Source of the DNA: RGIG9115 sp045649825
GTDB taxonomy: Bacteria > Bacillota > Clostridia > UBA1381
DNA: 64,000 nucleotides
NCBI GenBank assembly: GCA_045649825.1
Contig: JAZRQO010000017.1
Location: 89,942-153,941 of the forward strand
Direction: 5' to 3'
In this document: piece by piece, positions 1 through 10,372 of the stretch
How positions within the stretch are numbered: position 1 is the first letter of the stretch
Layout: the number at the start of each line of letters is the position of its first letter
Notes under the pieces: model-generated
Database searches by the model: none
What the model was told of the DNA's origin: nothing
Seen by the model: the letters and a program-made list of their open reading frames with translations, nothing else
Made by a program: the position numbers and the translations under genes

Positions 1-1839
1 GAGGCTGCCCGTCTTACACACGTATGGAACCTGATTGTAAATCTGTTTAATCAGATGGTTACTATGTCGGGTGACGAAAAAATTACACGTTCCGTTTTCG
101 GAGAGTATCTTAAAGCAGGTATTGAGGCCTCTGAAATCAGTATTATTCCAACGGTGCAAAACGGGGTTTCAGTAAGCGATGCAGGGCACAGAAAAGGCTC
201 AGGTGTAAGAGCTTTGTTTGTTATAGGAGCCACAAGGGATTCAGTGCCTGCGGTAAAACGCGAGGACGGATTAATTTCCGAAAATGAGCTTGAAGGCTTA
301 AAATCTTTGCCTGTATCGGTAGGAAAATCGTATAGGAACCTTTCAAAAGAATTTGAGTTAGTTACTGCTTTTTCTGAAAGCTCAGAGCTTTTATATGTCA
401 GTTGGTGCAGTATGGGACCTACCGGTGAGAAGAAAATCAAGTCGCCTTTGTTTGACACATTGAAGCAAAAATTCCCGGAACTTGAATTTTCACATTCTGT
501 TTCTGAATACATTGTTGCCTCGCCTCAATCTATGCTTCATAAAGTTCTTGTTCGGATAGCAAATGATAAAGAACTTGGTGAATATGATAAAGCAGTTAAA
601 GAGTGGTTTGCTGAACGTGATGAATGGAAATCTGCAATTTCTCTCCTTGATGAAGCTGAGAAGTACAATCAGCTCAGAGGCTTGATTTCAAAGGATATTG
701 CAGCAAAGCTTTATAAGCAGCTTACAAGCTACAGTGTTTCAAGGCTTGAAAAATATTTTAGATGCCCATTTATGTATTTTTTAAGCTACGGACTTAATCT
801 TGATGATAATGATGAGTTTGGTTTAAAAAGTACAGATACGGGGAATGTAGTTCACCATGCTCTTGCTGAATTCTGTTTACTTGTTGAAAAAGGCACAGAA
901 ACAATTTCTGATAAGAGAAGCCGTTGGAATGAAATTACAAATGAACTTCGTGACGAATATATAAACACCGTTATGAACAGTATCATTGAAAAGTCCGGAT
1001 ATAATGTTGATGAAGATGCTAAACTAAAAAGCGTATTTACACGAATGTCGGAAACCGTTACGAAGGCTGCAGATATGATTATACTTATGCTTCGTAAGGG
1101 TAAGTTTGATATATATGCAAATGAAGAGAAATTTGACGATTTCACTGTGGATGGTGCATCGGGTAAGGTTTTGTTTAACGGGATTATTGACAGAATAGAT
1201 GTTTATGAAGATAACGGCGTTACAAAAATACGTATTATAGATTATAAAACAGGGGATAAAAAGTTTAATCTTAAAGATGTTTTAAACGGTGTTGATTTGC
1301 AACTTATAGTATACGCAATGGCTGCGGAAAGAATGCTTGGCAAAGCTGCTGAGATTGCAGGATTTTTCTATAACAGCATAAAAAAACGCATTGCAGATTG
1401 TGATGACCCGGAAAAAGCGGCATCAGAGGTTGCAAAATTATATAAGTTAGTCGGAACTGTTGTCGAACGGGAAACAGATGATATTCTTCAGGTACAAACG
1501 GGTGCAGATATGGATTCTGACCTTGTGCAGACGGGGGAGAGCTTGTTTTTGCCTGTTAAGCTAACAGCTAAAGGTGTGTATGACAAACGTTATTCATCAG
1601 TAAACAGCAGTGATGTTATGTCAGAGATTTACAGGAATGTAAGAGAAACAGTATCTGACGGAGTTGCTGCATTGGAAAGCGGTGACGTGAGAGTTTACCC
1701 TTATGTCGCAAACGGCAACGATTCCTGCAGATTCTGCCCATATACTTCTGTGTGTATGTACGACAAGTGCAGAGGGGCTGAGGTAAACAAAGGTGAGAAA
1801 GGAAAATCTGTTTTAAGTTCGATTAATGATAATAAGTGA
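1..1839 (+). CDS. addB: ATP-dependent nuclease subunit B (AddB), 3' part; 5' end outside window
   Basis: The reading frame is open from base 1, so only the last 612 residues of a normally ~1150-residue protein are visible. AddB is the helicase-like/nuclease partner of AddA in the AddAB complex, which resects double-strand breaks for RecA loading. The visible part holds the C-terminal RecB-type nuclease with a DYKTG motif near base 1245. It also holds the cysteines of the AddB 4Fe-4S cluster: one in FRCPF (near 760) and a C-x2-C-x5-C set near 1728-1755. The stop lies 11 bases before addA, so the two are co-transcribed. Identity is firm from the iron-sulfur layout and the neighbour. Confidence 0.93.
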   Translation, partial: EAARLTHVWNLIVNLFNQMVTMSGDEKITRSVFGEYLKAGIEASEISIIPTVQNGVSVSDAGHRKGSGVRALFVIGATRDSVPAVKREDGLISENELEGLKSLPVSVGKSYRNLSKEFELVTAFSESSELLYVSWCSMGPTGEKKIKSPLFDTLKQKFPELEFSHSVSEYIVASPQSMLHKVLVRIANDKELGEYDKAVKEWFAERDEWKSAISLLDEAEKYNQLRGLISKDIAAKLYKQLTSYSVSRLEKYFRCPFMYFLSYGLNLDDNDEFGLKSTDTGNVVHHALAEFCLLVEKGTETISDKRSRWNEITNELRDEYINTVMNSIIEKSGYNVDEDAKLKSVFTRMSETVTKAADMIILMLRKGKFDIYANEEKFDDFTVDGASGKVLFNGIIDRIDVYEDNGVTKIRIIDYKTGDKKFNLKDVLNGVDLQLIVYAMAAERMLGKAAEIAGFFYNSIKKRIADCDDPEKAASEVAKLYKLVGTVVERETDDILQVQTGADMDSDLVQTGESLFLPVKLTAKGVYDKRYSSVNSSDVMSEIYRNVRETVSDGVAALESGDVRVYPYVANGNDSCRFCPYTSVCMYDKCRGAEVNKGEKGKSVLSSINDNK

Positions 1840-1850
1840 GGTGAAACGGT

Positions 1851-4800
1851 TTGCCAAATTGGACAGAAGAACAAATCCGTGCAATAGAAACGGACACTAA
1901 TCTGATAGTAAGCGCTGCTGCAGGCTCAGGTAAAACAGCAGTTCTTGTTGAACGTATAAAGAGAAAGCTTTTGCCCGACAGTGAGGGTAATTATATGCCT
2001 GTAGACCGTTTGCTTGTTGTAACTTTCGCAAGAGATGCCGCACAAGAAATGCAAACCCGTCTCGGCAAAGTTCTGAACGAAGCATATGCGGTCGAAAAAG
2101 ATAAGGCTGTAAGAAAGATACTTAAGGAACAACTTAAAAAACTTGTTTTTGCAGATATATGCACCATTGACTCGTTTTGTATTCATTTTGTGAAGCAGAA
2201 TTTTCACCTTCTCGGAATTGACCCTAAATTCAGAATTTTTGATGAGTCTGAAAGCTCAATTTATAAAACTGAATGTTTGGACGAATACTTTGATTTGCTC
2301 TACGAAAAAAAGGATGAGGACTTCTTTTTGCTTACGGATATTTATTCTAAGGGTTATGACGACCGTGAGGTGGGAGAGCTTATAACTTCGCTTTATGATT
2401 TTACAAGGTCCTTGCCTGATCCTGATTTATGGTTGGAAATCCATGCAGAAGACTACTCAACATTCAGTGACGGGTATTTTTGCGCCACGGTCGAAAAGAA
2501 CTTTAACGACGGTGCAAAATGTGCTTTAATCAGTATTAAAAAAATGATGGAAAGCTATAAATTAAAGGTGGGTACAGATGACGAGAATGCTTTGTCGTCA
2601 TACGGTTTTACAGACCTTTGGACAGTGTTTAAATCTGATATTGAAATTCTGGACAAGCCCGTTTTTGAATGGGATGACATATATAAAATATCGCAAAGCT
2701 TCTCTCAAGTTAAAAAATCAAGTTCAAAAAAGCCTGAAGCTGTTGTCCAAAAGGAATTTATTGATTTGCGTCGGGAAATTCTTGCACCGATATTTGAAGC
2801 ATTCAGTATAGTAAAAATGCCTGTTGAACAGGCAGATAAGCTGTATTCTGAAAAGCTTTATCCCCATGCCAAAGCCATTTCAAAGCTTACAAAGGGATTT
2901 GCTGATTATATATATTCTAAGAAAACCAAAGACGGGAAGTATGATTTTAACGACCTTGAGCATATGACGCTTAATCTTCTTCGGGAAAATGATGATATAC
3001 GAAACACTCTTTCGGAAAAATATCTTGAAATTCTCATGGATGAGTATCAGGACACAAACGCTCTCCAGGAAGAAATATTTACTCTTGTTTCTAATGGGAA
3101 AAACCGATTTATGGTAGGAGATATGAAGCAGAGCATATATCGTTTCAGAAGCAGTGCCCCCTTTATTTTCAGAAATAAAAATGAGCTTTATTCAAATAAC
3201 CCCGAAGCGGGAAACAGAGTTGTTCTGTCTAAAAACTTCCGAAGCAGAAATGGTGTTCTTCAAAGTATAAATTGTGTGTTTGAAAATATTATGTCCTATA
3301 ATGTGGGCGAGATTGATTATAATGATGAACAGGCCCTTCATTACGGCAATCACGATTTTGATACTGTTTACCCGGAGAATGACTATACATCAGAATTTCA
3401 CCTTATTGAGGGAGAGGCGAGAAGTGACGACGAGGAGCTGATGTCGGACCGTGAACTCGAAGCTGAGTTTGTGGCAGAGAAAATAAAGAAGATGATTGAT
3501 GGCGGATGGCAGGTTTTTGACCACGGTAAATTCCGAAATGCTGAAGCCGGAGATTTTGCTATCCTTATGAACTCCGTAAAATCAGACAGCACTTTGTTTA
3601 TTGAGGCTTTAAGAAAACGTGGGCTTAATGGTTACTCTGAAGATAAAGAGTTCTTGGAAAAAACGGAAATTAAACTAATTCTGTCATTTGTGAGCGTTGT
3701 TAACAATCCGTATAACGATATTTCTCTTGTTTCGGTTATGCGTTCGCCTGTATACAGATTTACTGATGAAGAACTAGCACTAATAAGGCTATGTTCATTT
3801 GGTGAGTTTTGGAAATCTGTTTGTGAAAAGTCAAAAGAGGATAGTCCTCTTGGTGCTAAATGCAAAGCTTTCATTGGTGATATAAACAAGTGGCGCGAGC
3901 TTAGCAGATTTATGTCCGCCGAAAGATTGGTGTGGAGAATTATGACTGAAAGCTCTCTCTACGATATGTGCGGAATTCTCTATGGCGGTGATGTGGCTCT
4001 CGCAAATCTCAGGCTCTTTACTGAACGAACACGTGCTTTGTCTGAAAACAGGATTGCAACCCTTAACGACCTTGAAGTGTATATGACAAATCTTCTGAAA
4101 ACAGACGGGCTTGGAAGTGCAACTGCAGGTTTTAACGGAGTACCTGTTATGACTATACATAAAAGCAAAGGACTTGAATTCCCTGTAGTATTCGTTTGCG
4201 GAGTTGGCAAGCGGATTATATCTGACGGGAACTCAGGTATTGTCAATCTTCATAAAGACAGAGGTTTTGGTATTAACAATATAAACAGCAAAGAATTCTA
4301 TTCTTTGCCTACTGTAAATCGAAGCGTTATTGCAAATATTAAAAATAAAGAGGGCATTTCAGAGCAGCTTAGAAAGCTTTACGTTGGACTTACACGAGCA
4401 AAGGAAAAATTGATTGTAACAGCTGTTGTTGGAGCTAAAAAAGACGGCTCAACCTTTGATTTCACCGACACCCCTGTGTGTGAAAAAAATATTGAAAAAG
4501 CTTCAAGCTTTGCAAAAATAATGGCACCTGCAATTAAGCAGTACGGTGGTAAACTCTGGCGTTATAATGAATATCAGAGTGGAACGATTAACTTTGAAAC
4601 TGCCGAGATTTCAGATGAAATTGCTGAAACGGTTGATAATACAGTAGCTAAGGAGCAGGTAAGCTCAGCTTTCGAAAAATTTATAAGGATTACGGAGCCG
4701 GCCTCTGTTTCTACTAAGGTTTCTGTTTCTGAACTGAAGAATAGTGACGGTTTTTCATCAAAGCTTCAGAAATATCCTGCCTTTATGAATAAAGGCGGAG

Positions 4801-5294
4801 GTGCTGCATTCGGCACAGATATTCATAATGTTATGGAAAATATAAAGCTTATTTTTGATATGAACGAAGAACATATAAAAAATGAAGTTCTCAGGATATT
4901 GGGAACGGATAGCTCCATAGCAGAAGAAAAAATTTATGGCTTTTTTGAAAGCACGCTCGGCAGGCGTATGCTTGCTTCAAAGAAAATAGTGAGAGAGGCT
5001 GAGTTTGAAACAACAATACCTGCCTTTGCAGACGACGGCTCGGAAATAAAAAATGAAACTATGCTTTTGCAGGGCGTAGTTGACCTGTATTTTGAAGAGA
5101 GTGACGGTTTTGTTCTTGTTGATTACAAAACGGATAAATGCACTCAAATTTATGAGCTCGTAGAGAAATACGGAGTACAGCTTAAGTGGTATAAGTATGC
5201 TATGGATAAGCTTCTCCATAAAAAGGTTAAGAATGTATATATTTATTCTTTCCACAAAAACACATTTATTGAACTATCGGAGTTGATTGATTGA
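1851..5294 (+). CDS. addA: ATP-dependent helicase/nuclease subunit A (AddA)
   Basis: This is the UvrD/Rep-type 3'-5' helicase plus nuclease subunit of AddAB, used in double-strand-break repair. At 1147 residues it is near the usual ~1230. Seen: Walker A AAGSGKTAV near residue 22, Walker B/motif II MDEYQDT near residue 396, the superfamily-1 motif GLTRAKEKL, and a C-terminal nuclease motif DYKTDK near residue 1089. The start is TTG, chosen because an AGGTGA ribosome binding site lies at 1839-1844 and no in-frame ATG lies close by. metH begins inside its stop codon. Confidence 0.95.
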   Translation: MPNWTEEQIRAIETDTNLIVSAAAGSGKTAVLVERIKRKLLPDSEGNYMPVDRLLVVTFARDAAQEMQTRLGKVLNEAYAVEKDKAVRKILKEQLKKLVFADICTIDSFCIHFVKQNFHLLGIDPKFRIFDESESSIYKTECLDEYFDLLYEKKDEDFFLLTDIYSKGYDDREVGELITSLYDFTRSLPDPDLWLEIHAEDYSTFSDGYFCATVEKNFNDGAKCALISIKKMMESYKLKVGTDDENALSSYGFTDLWTVFKSDIEILDKPVFEWDDIYKISQSFSQVKKSSSKKPEAVVQKEFIDLRREILAPIFEAFSIVKMPVEQADKLYSEKLYPHAKAISKLTKGFADYIYSKKTKDGKYDFNDLEHMTLNLLRENDDIRNTLSEKYLEILMDEYQDTNALQEEIFTLVSNGKNRFMVGDMKQSIYRFRSSAPFIFRNKNELYSNNPEAGNRVVLSKNFRSRNGVLQSINCVFENIMSYNVGEIDYNDEQALHYGNHDFDTVYPENDYTSEFHLIEGEARSDDEELMSDRELEAEFVAEKIKKMIDGGWQVFDHGKFRNAEAGDFAILMNSVKSDSTLFIEALRKRGLNGYSEDKEFLEKTEIKLILSFVSVVNNPYNDISLVSVMRSPVYRFTDEELALIRLCSFGEFWKSVCEKSKEDSPLGAKCKAFIGDINKWRELSRFMSAERLVWRIMTESSLYDMCGILYGGDVALANLRLFTERTRALSENRIATLNDLEVYMTNLLKTDGLGSATAGFNGVPVMTIHKSKGLEFPVVFVCGVGKRIISDGNSGIVNLHKDRGFGINNINSKEFYSLPTVNRSVIANIKNKEGISEQLRKLYVGLTRAKEKLIVTAVVGAKKDGSTFDFTDTPVCEKNIEKASSFAKIMAPAIKQYGGKLWRYNEYQSGTINFETAEISDEIAETVDNTVAKEQVSSAFEKFIRITEPASVSTKVSVSELKNSDGFSSKLQKYPAFMNKGGGAAFGTDIHNVMENIKLIFDMNEEHIKNEVLRILGTDSSIAEEKIYGFFESTLGRRMLASKKIVREAEFETTIPAFADDGSEIKNETMLLQGVVDLYFEESDGFVLVDYKTDKCTQIYELVEKYGVQLKWYKYAMDKLLHKKVKNVYIYSFHKNTFIELSELID

Positions 5295-7669
5295 TGAATT
5301 TTAAAGATTTACTTGGCAAAAAAATACTTATAGCCGACGGTGCAATGGGAACACTGCTTCAGGCTGCAGGGTTGCCTGAGGGCTCCCCGCCTGACTTGTG
5401 GGCGGTTGAAAACCCCGAAACAGTAAAAGGTGTGCACTTGTCTTATATCAAGTCAGGTTGTAATATAATAACCACCGATACGTTCGGAGCAAACTCATTG
5501 AAGCTTACGCCTTTTGGAAAGACGGTTGAAGAAGTTGTCACGAGTGCAGTTTCTGTTGCACTTTCTGCTAAATCAGAATCAAGAAGAGAGGACGTTTTTG
5601 TCGCACTGGATATCGGTCCTACAGGGAAGCTTTTAAAGCCGATGGGTGATCTGGATTTTGAGGATGCGATTGAGTTGTTTGCCGAGATTGTAAGAGCAGG
5701 AGCAAAAGCCGGAGCTGATGTTGTCATAATCGAAACTATGAGTGACGCTTATGAACTTAAAGCTGCTGTTCTTGCTGCAAAAGAAAACTGCAATCTGCCA
5801 ATTTTGTGTACAGTTGTTTTTGATGAAAAAGGAAAGCTTCTAACGGGAGCAGATGTTGAAACGGTTATTGCGCTTCTTGAATCACTTGGTGTTGATGCGG
5901 TAGGAATGAACTGCGGCATGGGTCCTTCGGGAATGTTACCTCTTGTTAAGAGAATAAGTGAAGTTTCTTCTCTTCCTGTTATTGTAAATCCTAATGCGGG
6001 ACTTCCCAAAACCTGTGGTGGTAAAACTTATTTTGACGTAACTCCCGATGTTTTTGCTGAGGCGATGAAGCCTGTTGCGGAATATGCAGCAATCATGGGT
6101 GGTTGCTGCGGCACAACACCTGAACATATAGCGGCTCTTGCTGATGTTCTAAAGGGAATGGAAATAACACCTGTTACTTCCAAAAATCACACTTTTGTAA
6201 CTTCGTACGCGACTTGCGTTGATATTGGTGCTGCTCCTGTTATAATCGGTGAGCGTATCAATCCAACCGGAAAAAAACTTTTTAAACAGGCACTCCGAGA
6301 AGGTGATAGAGATTATATTCTTCGCGAAGGCGTGAAACAGGAAGATGCGGGAGCGCATATACTCGATGTTAATGTAGGACTTCCCGAAATTGATGAAGCA
6401 GCCGTACTTAAGGATGCGGTTTTATCTCTTCAGAAGGTTACGAGCTTGCCGCTTCAGATTGATACATCTGATGTGATAGCTATGGAAGGAGCTATGAGAA
6501 TATATAACGGAAAACCTCTTATTAATTCTGTTAACGGTAAGCAGGAAAGTCTTGATACTGTTCTTCCGCTTGTTAAAAAATACGGCGGTGCTGTTGTTGG
6601 GCTGACACTTGATGAAAACGGAATTCCTGAAACGGCAGAGGGAAGACTTGAAATAGCCGAAAAAATTGTTATGGCTGCTGAAAAGCTTGGCATAAAGCGT
6701 AAAGATATACTGATTGATGCACTCACACTACCGGTAAGTGCAGACTGCAACGCTGCAAAGACAACTCTTGATGCTCTTGAGCTTATAAGCTCAAGACTTG
6801 GTGTAAAAACAGTTCTCGGCGTGTCCAATGTTTCTTTCGGCTTGCCCGACAGAGGAACGGTTAATGGAGCATTTTACACGCTTGCTATGGAGAGAGGTTT
6901 AAGTGCAGGTATAATTAATCCTTGCTCCGACGCCATGATGAAAGCCTATGATGCTTTCTGCGCATTAAAGGGATTTGATGAAAACTGTGAACGGTATATT
7001 TCACGTCATACGGGTGAGATAAAAACTGTTTCAGATAATAAAGAAACAGATATTACTCTTTACGATGCAGTTATTAAAGGATTTTCGGATAAAGCGTCAG
7101 TTATTGCAGATAATGAAGCAAAAAAAAATGACGTGCTTGAAATTATAAATTCTCAATTAGTTCCTGCACTTGACTTTGTAGGTGCGGGTTTTGAAGAGGG
7201 AAGAGTTTTTCTGCCTCAGCTTCTTATGAGTGCGGAGGCGGCAAAATCTGCTTTTGAAGCACTAAAACCATTTCTTAAATCAGAAGAGAACGCAAATGAA
7301 GGCCCTGTAATAGTTCTTGCAACGGTTAAAGGTGATATTCACGATATCGGTAAGAACATTGTTAAAGTTTTGCTTGAAAATTACAGATTTAAAGTTGTTG
7401 ATTTAGGTAAAGATGTTCCTGCTGAGGCAATTGTGGAGGCGGTAAAACGCGAAAATGCAAAGCTTGTTGGTCTTAGTGCTCTTATGACTACCACTGTACC
7501 TGCAATGGAAGAAACTATCAGGCTTCTCAACAAAGATTGTGATGATGTTAAAGTTGTTGTGGGCGGAGCTGTTATGACCGAAGAATATGCTAAAATGATA
7601 AAGGCTGATTTTTACGGAAAAGACGCTATGGAAGTGGTAAGAATAGCTCAAAAATACTTTAATTGTTAA
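5294..7669 (+). CDS. metH: Cobalamin-dependent methionine synthase, without activation domain
   Basis: Transfers a methyl group from methyl-tetrahydrofolate via cobalamin to homocysteine. Domains in order: homocysteine methyltransferase (about 1-290) with zinc-ligand cysteines in GMNCGMG and GGCCGTTPEH; pterin-binding domain (about 310-570); and a C-terminal B12 cap and Rossmann domain with the DxHxxG signature DIHDIGKN. It is 791 residues against ~1220 in E. coli because the C-terminal SAM-dependent activation domain is absent, a known short form in Clostridia and Thermotoga. ATG 5294 overlaps the addA stop (TGATG). An in-frame TTG at 5291, 8 bases after GGAG, is the alternative. A strong terminator follows. 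Confidence 0.93.
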   Translation: MNFKDLLGKKILIADGAMGTLLQAAGLPEGSPPDLWAVENPETVKGVHLSYIKSGCNIITTDTFGANSLKLTPFGKTVEEVVTSAVSVALSAKSESRREDVFVALDIGPTGKLLKPMGDLDFEDAIELFAEIVRAGAKAGADVVIIETMSDAYELKAAVLAAKENCNLPILCTVVFDEKGKLLTGADVETVIALLESLGVDAVGMNCGMGPSGMLPLVKRISEVSSLPVIVNPNAGLPKTCGGKTYFDVTPDVFAEAMKPVAEYAAIMGGCCGTTPEHIAALADVLKGMEITPVTSKNHTFVTSYATCVDIGAAPVIIGERINPTGKKLFKQALREGDRDYILREGVKQEDAGAHILDVNVGLPEIDEAAVLKDAVLSLQKVTSLPLQIDTSDVIAMEGAMRIYNGKPLINSVNGKQESLDTVLPLVKKYGGAVVGLTLDENGIPETAEGRLEIAEKIVMAAEKLGIKRKDILIDALTLPVSADCNAAKTTLDALELISSRLGVKTVLGVSNVSFGLPDRGTVNGAFYTLAMERGLSAGIINPCSDAMMKAYDAFCALKGFDENCERYISRHTGEIKTVSDNKETDITLYDAVIKGFSDKASVIADNEAKKNDVLEIINSQLVPALDFVGAGFEEGRVFLPQLLMSAEAAKSAFEALKPFLKSEENANEGPVIVLATVKGDIHDIGKNIVKVLLENYRFKVVDLGKDVPAEAIVEAVKRENAKLVGLSALMTTTVPAMEETIRLLNKDCDDVKVVVGGAVMTEEYAKMIKADFYGKDAMEVVRIAQKYFNC

Positions 7670-7733
7670 ATGTTTGAAAATGAACAATGTCTAAAATCAT
7701 AAATGTCTTTTGCGGAGTTTTATAAAATTTTCT

Positions 7734-7763
7734 AAAAAACCGCACAGTTGTGCGGTTTTTTCT
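7734..7763 (+). terminator. Rho-independent terminator after metH
   Basis: A 12-bp stem (AAAAAACCGCAC paired with GTGCGGTTTTTT) with a 4-base loop, its 3' arm running into a T tract. It ends the addB-addA-metH transcript. Confidence 0.93.
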
Positions 7764-7798
7764 TTTATATTAAAAAATAAAGACATAAAAAAATTCAC

Positions 7799-7827
7799 TT
7801 GATTTAAAAGAAATTTTGTTGTAGAAT
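7799..7827 (+). promoter_or_regulatory. SigA-type promoter of glmS
   Basis: TTGATT (7799-7804), 17-bp spacer, TAGAAT (7822-7827). The predicted leader is only about 55 bases, too short for a glmS ribozyme. Confidence 0.8.
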
Positions 7828-7888
7828 ATAAAAGTGTGATTTTGTGCATAAACTAAATTTATACATTTATTTAAGAAAGGGAAATTTT

Positions 7889-9715
7889 ATGTGTGGTATA
7901 ATTGGATATGTGGGAAATAAAAAGGCAGCTCCCGTTCTTCTTGACGGGCTTTCTAAGCTTGAATACAGAGGATACGATTCGGCAGGTATAGCTGTATTTT
8001 CTGAGGGGAGAATTGATGTTAAAAAATCAAGAGGAAGACTTGCTGTTTTATCTGAACTTACAAATGGCGGAGAAGCTGTTGAAGGTACAGTTGGTATCGG
8101 TCATACAAGATGGGCAACTCACGGCGAGCCTTCAGATGTGAATTCCCACCCTCATCTTTCGTCTTCAGGAAGATTTGCTGTTGTTCATAACGGTATTATT
8201 GAAAACTATATTCCCTTAAAAAACAAGCTTATGTCTAAAGGTGTTAAGTTCTTGTCAGAAACAGACACCGAGGTTGTAGCCCATTTGTTTGAGTATTACT
8301 ACAACGGTGATTCAGTAGAAACCCTTATTAAAGTTATAGAAAGGGTAGAAGGCTCATATGCTCTTGGAATACTCTCTCTTGACAAACCCGACGAATTTAT
8401 AGCAGTTCGTAAGGCAAGTCCTATGATTGTAGGTCTTAGCGAGGGTGAAAACTTTGTTGCTTCAGACGTTACTGCGATTTTAAACCATACAAGAAATATA
8501 TATTACCTTGAAGATAATGAAATTGTCGTTCTTAAAAAGGACAGCGTTAAGGTTTACAACACAGATAAAGAAGAAGTAGTAAAAGAACCTTTTGTTGTTA
8601 ATTGGGATGTATCTGCCGCAGAAAAGGGTGGATACGAGCATTTTATGATGAAGGAAATTGAGGAACAACCCAAAGTTCTTGCAGAAACAATCAATCCCCG
8701 TATTAAAGATGGTGAAATAGTACTTGATTCGCTTTCTCTTACAGCTGAAGATATAAAGAAAATTAATAAAATTCACATTATTGCCTGCGGTACTGCATAT
8801 CACGTGGGTATGGTAGGAAAGTACATTATAGAAAAGCTTTGCAGAATTCCTGTTGAAGCATGCATAGCTTCTGAATTCAGATATTGTGACCCTATCATCT
8901 CTGAAAATGACCTTGCCATTATTATAAGTCAGTCAGGAGAAACTGCGGATACTCTTGCAGCTCTTAAAGAAGCTAAAGCTAAAGGTGCGCGCACTATTGG
9001 TATTGTTAACGTGGTGGGAAGTGCTATTGCAAATGCAGCAGATGATGTTCTCTATACATGGGCAGGACCTGAAATTGCTGTTGCTTCCACAAAAGCATAT
9101 TCAACCCAGCTTTCTGTTATGTATCTTTTGGCTGTTTATATGGCTAAAAAGCTTGAGAAGATAACGGACAGCGAATATAACAAGTATGTAGAGGAAATTA
9201 AAAAGCTTCCTGATTACGTTACTGAAATTCTTAAAAACAAAGAACAGATGCAGTATCTTGCTTCTCAGTTCTATAATTGTCATTCCATATTCTTTATCGG
9301 AAGAAATCTTGACTATGCAGTAAGCCTTGAGGGCTCACTCAAGTTAAAAGAAATATCATACATTCATTCCGAAGCTTATGCAGCAGGCGAATTGAAGCAC
9401 GGAACCATATCTCTTATCGAGGAGGGAACTTTGGTTGTTGCGCTTGCAACAGGCAGTGATTTGTTTGATAAAACCGTCAGCAACATTAAAGAGGTTAAAG
9501 CAAGAGGTGCTGCGGTTCTCGGACTTACTAAGGAATGTGAGGAACATAAAAATGATGTGGGTGACTATGTGGTAGAGCTTCCTGTAACTTCGGAAATATT
9601 CATGCCGTCACTTGCAGTTATCCCTCTTCAGCTTTTTGCATACTACGTTGCATCGCTTAAGGGCTGTGATATTGATAAACCGAGAAATCTTGCAAAATCT
9701 GTTACAGTAGAGTAA
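7889..9715 (+). CDS. glmS: Glutamine--fructose-6-phosphate aminotransferase (isomerizing)
   Basis: Makes glucosamine-6-phosphate from fructose-6-phosphate and glutamine, the entry step to UDP-GlcNAc and peptidoglycan. It is 608 residues, the usual length. The start is fixed at ATG 7889 because the mature enzyme needs Cys at position 2 (MCGIIGYVG) as the glutaminase nucleophile; an upstream in-frame ATG at 7844 would bury it. An AAAGG ribosome binding site lies ~9 bases upstream. The C-terminal half carries two SIS sugar-isomerase domains (SQSGETADT and the STKAYSTQ region). It is monocistronic, between its own promoter and a palindromic terminator. glmU, the later pathway enzyme, is at 35.9 kb. 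Confidence 0.97.
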   Translation: MCGIIGYVGNKKAAPVLLDGLSKLEYRGYDSAGIAVFSEGRIDVKKSRGRLAVLSELTNGGEAVEGTVGIGHTRWATHGEPSDVNSHPHLSSSGRFAVVHNGIIENYIPLKNKLMSKGVKFLSETDTEVVAHLFEYYYNGDSVETLIKVIERVEGSYALGILSLDKPDEFIAVRKASPMIVGLSEGENFVASDVTAILNHTRNIYYLEDNEIVVLKKDSVKVYNTDKEEVVKEPFVVNWDVSAAEKGGYEHFMMKEIEEQPKVLAETINPRIKDGEIVLDSLSLTAEDIKKINKIHIIACGTAYHVGMVGKYIIEKLCRIPVEACIASEFRYCDPIISENDLAIIISQSGETADTLAALKEAKAKGARTIGIVNVVGSAIANAADDVLYTWAGPEIAVASTKAYSTQLSVMYLLAVYMAKKLEKITDSEYNKYVEEIKKLPDYVTEILKNKEQMQYLASQFYNCHSIFFIGRNLDYAVSLEGSLKLKEISYIHSEAYAAGELKHGTISLIEEGTLVVALATGSDLFDKTVSNIKEVKARGAAVLGLTKECEEHKNDVGDYVVELPVTSEIFMPSLAVIPLQLFAYYVASLKGCDIDKPRNLAKSVTVE

Positions 9716-9750
9716 ATTAAAGGCTGTTGCTTAAGCAACAGCCTTTAATT
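9715..9750. terminator. Bidirectional terminator between glmS and the convergent membrane-protein gene
   Basis: Perfect 36-bp palindrome: a 16-bp arm containing GGCTGTTGC, a TTAA centre, then the mirrored arm ending TTTAATT. It overlaps the stop codons of both flanking genes. Confidence 0.92.
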
Positions 9751-10099
9751 ATATATTAATCCCGATTATTGCTCCAAGTGTTCCGCATAGCATACAAATA
9801 AGTGCATAGGCATAGAAGCTTCCGTTTGTGGGTATATGACCTGAAGCTGCAGATACTGCAGTGAGCATAAAAATAACTGTTACAAAGGCACTGCCAATTC
9901 CGCGTAAAAACTTATCTTGCGTTGCCGATTTTGTTACGGGGAGTACGCCTGCAAAGATGCAAATGCCTGAAATGGTCCATAAAATCCCTTTTAAAACATA
10001 GCGCGGTATGTGAAGCTTCATATTAATAAATGCAGTTATACTTATTATAATAAACATAAGAATTAAAGAAAACAATGAACCCTTAAGTACGCCTTTCAT
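9749..10099 (-). CDS. TIGR04086-type (DUF3792) membrane protein
   Basis: A 116-residue protein with about four hydrophobic segments, starting MKGVLKGSLFSLILMF. Its size and pattern fit the TIGR04086/DUF3792 family of small Firmicutes membrane proteins of unknown function, often seen near preprotein-translocase or queA/tgt genes. The start was set at 10099 by an excellent AAAGGAGG site just upstream; the longer frame adds 13 residues without support. It converges on glmS, sharing the terminator palindrome. The family call is from pattern only. Confidence 0.7.
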   Translation of the reverse strand: MKGVLKGSLFSLILMFIIISITAFINMKLHIPRYVLKGILWTISGICIFAGVLPVTKSATQDKFLRGIGSAFVTVIFMLTAVSAASGHIPTNGSFYAYALICMLCGTLGAIIGINI

Positions 10100-10264
10100 A
10101 TAAAAACCTCCTTTGCTTTGTAAAATTATATGGTACATTGGCTGAAATATGCTTAATTCACGAAAATGCGTGGTAATTTGGATTAAATAACAGTAAACAC
10201 TTATGTGAATTTTAGAAACTTGTAAAAATTTTTTTATAAAGAAAGATAAATTTTAATATATGGT

Positions 10265-10293
10265 TTGACAAATCATATTATTTGGGGTATAAT
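10265..10293 (+). promoter_or_regulatory. Consensus SigA promoter of the stalk-domain protein
   Basis: Perfect TTGACA (10265-10270), 17-bp spacer, perfect TATAAT (10288-10293). This is the strongest consensus promoter in the window. Confidence 0.93.
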
Positions 10294-10372
10294 ATGATAG
10301 AATACCTTTGTTGTATCATAAAACCTAAGATTTTATTTAAAATACAAATGCATTACGGAAAGGGAATTTACT

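Noticed and set aside
5294..7669. metH as a truncated pseudogene
   Set aside because: All three catalytic modules are intact; absence of the activation domain is the normal short form in this lineage.
7828..7888. glmS ribozyme upstream of glmS
   Set aside because: The leader from the predicted start site to the ATG is only about 55 bases and AT-rich; the ribozyme needs ~150 structured bases next to the gene.
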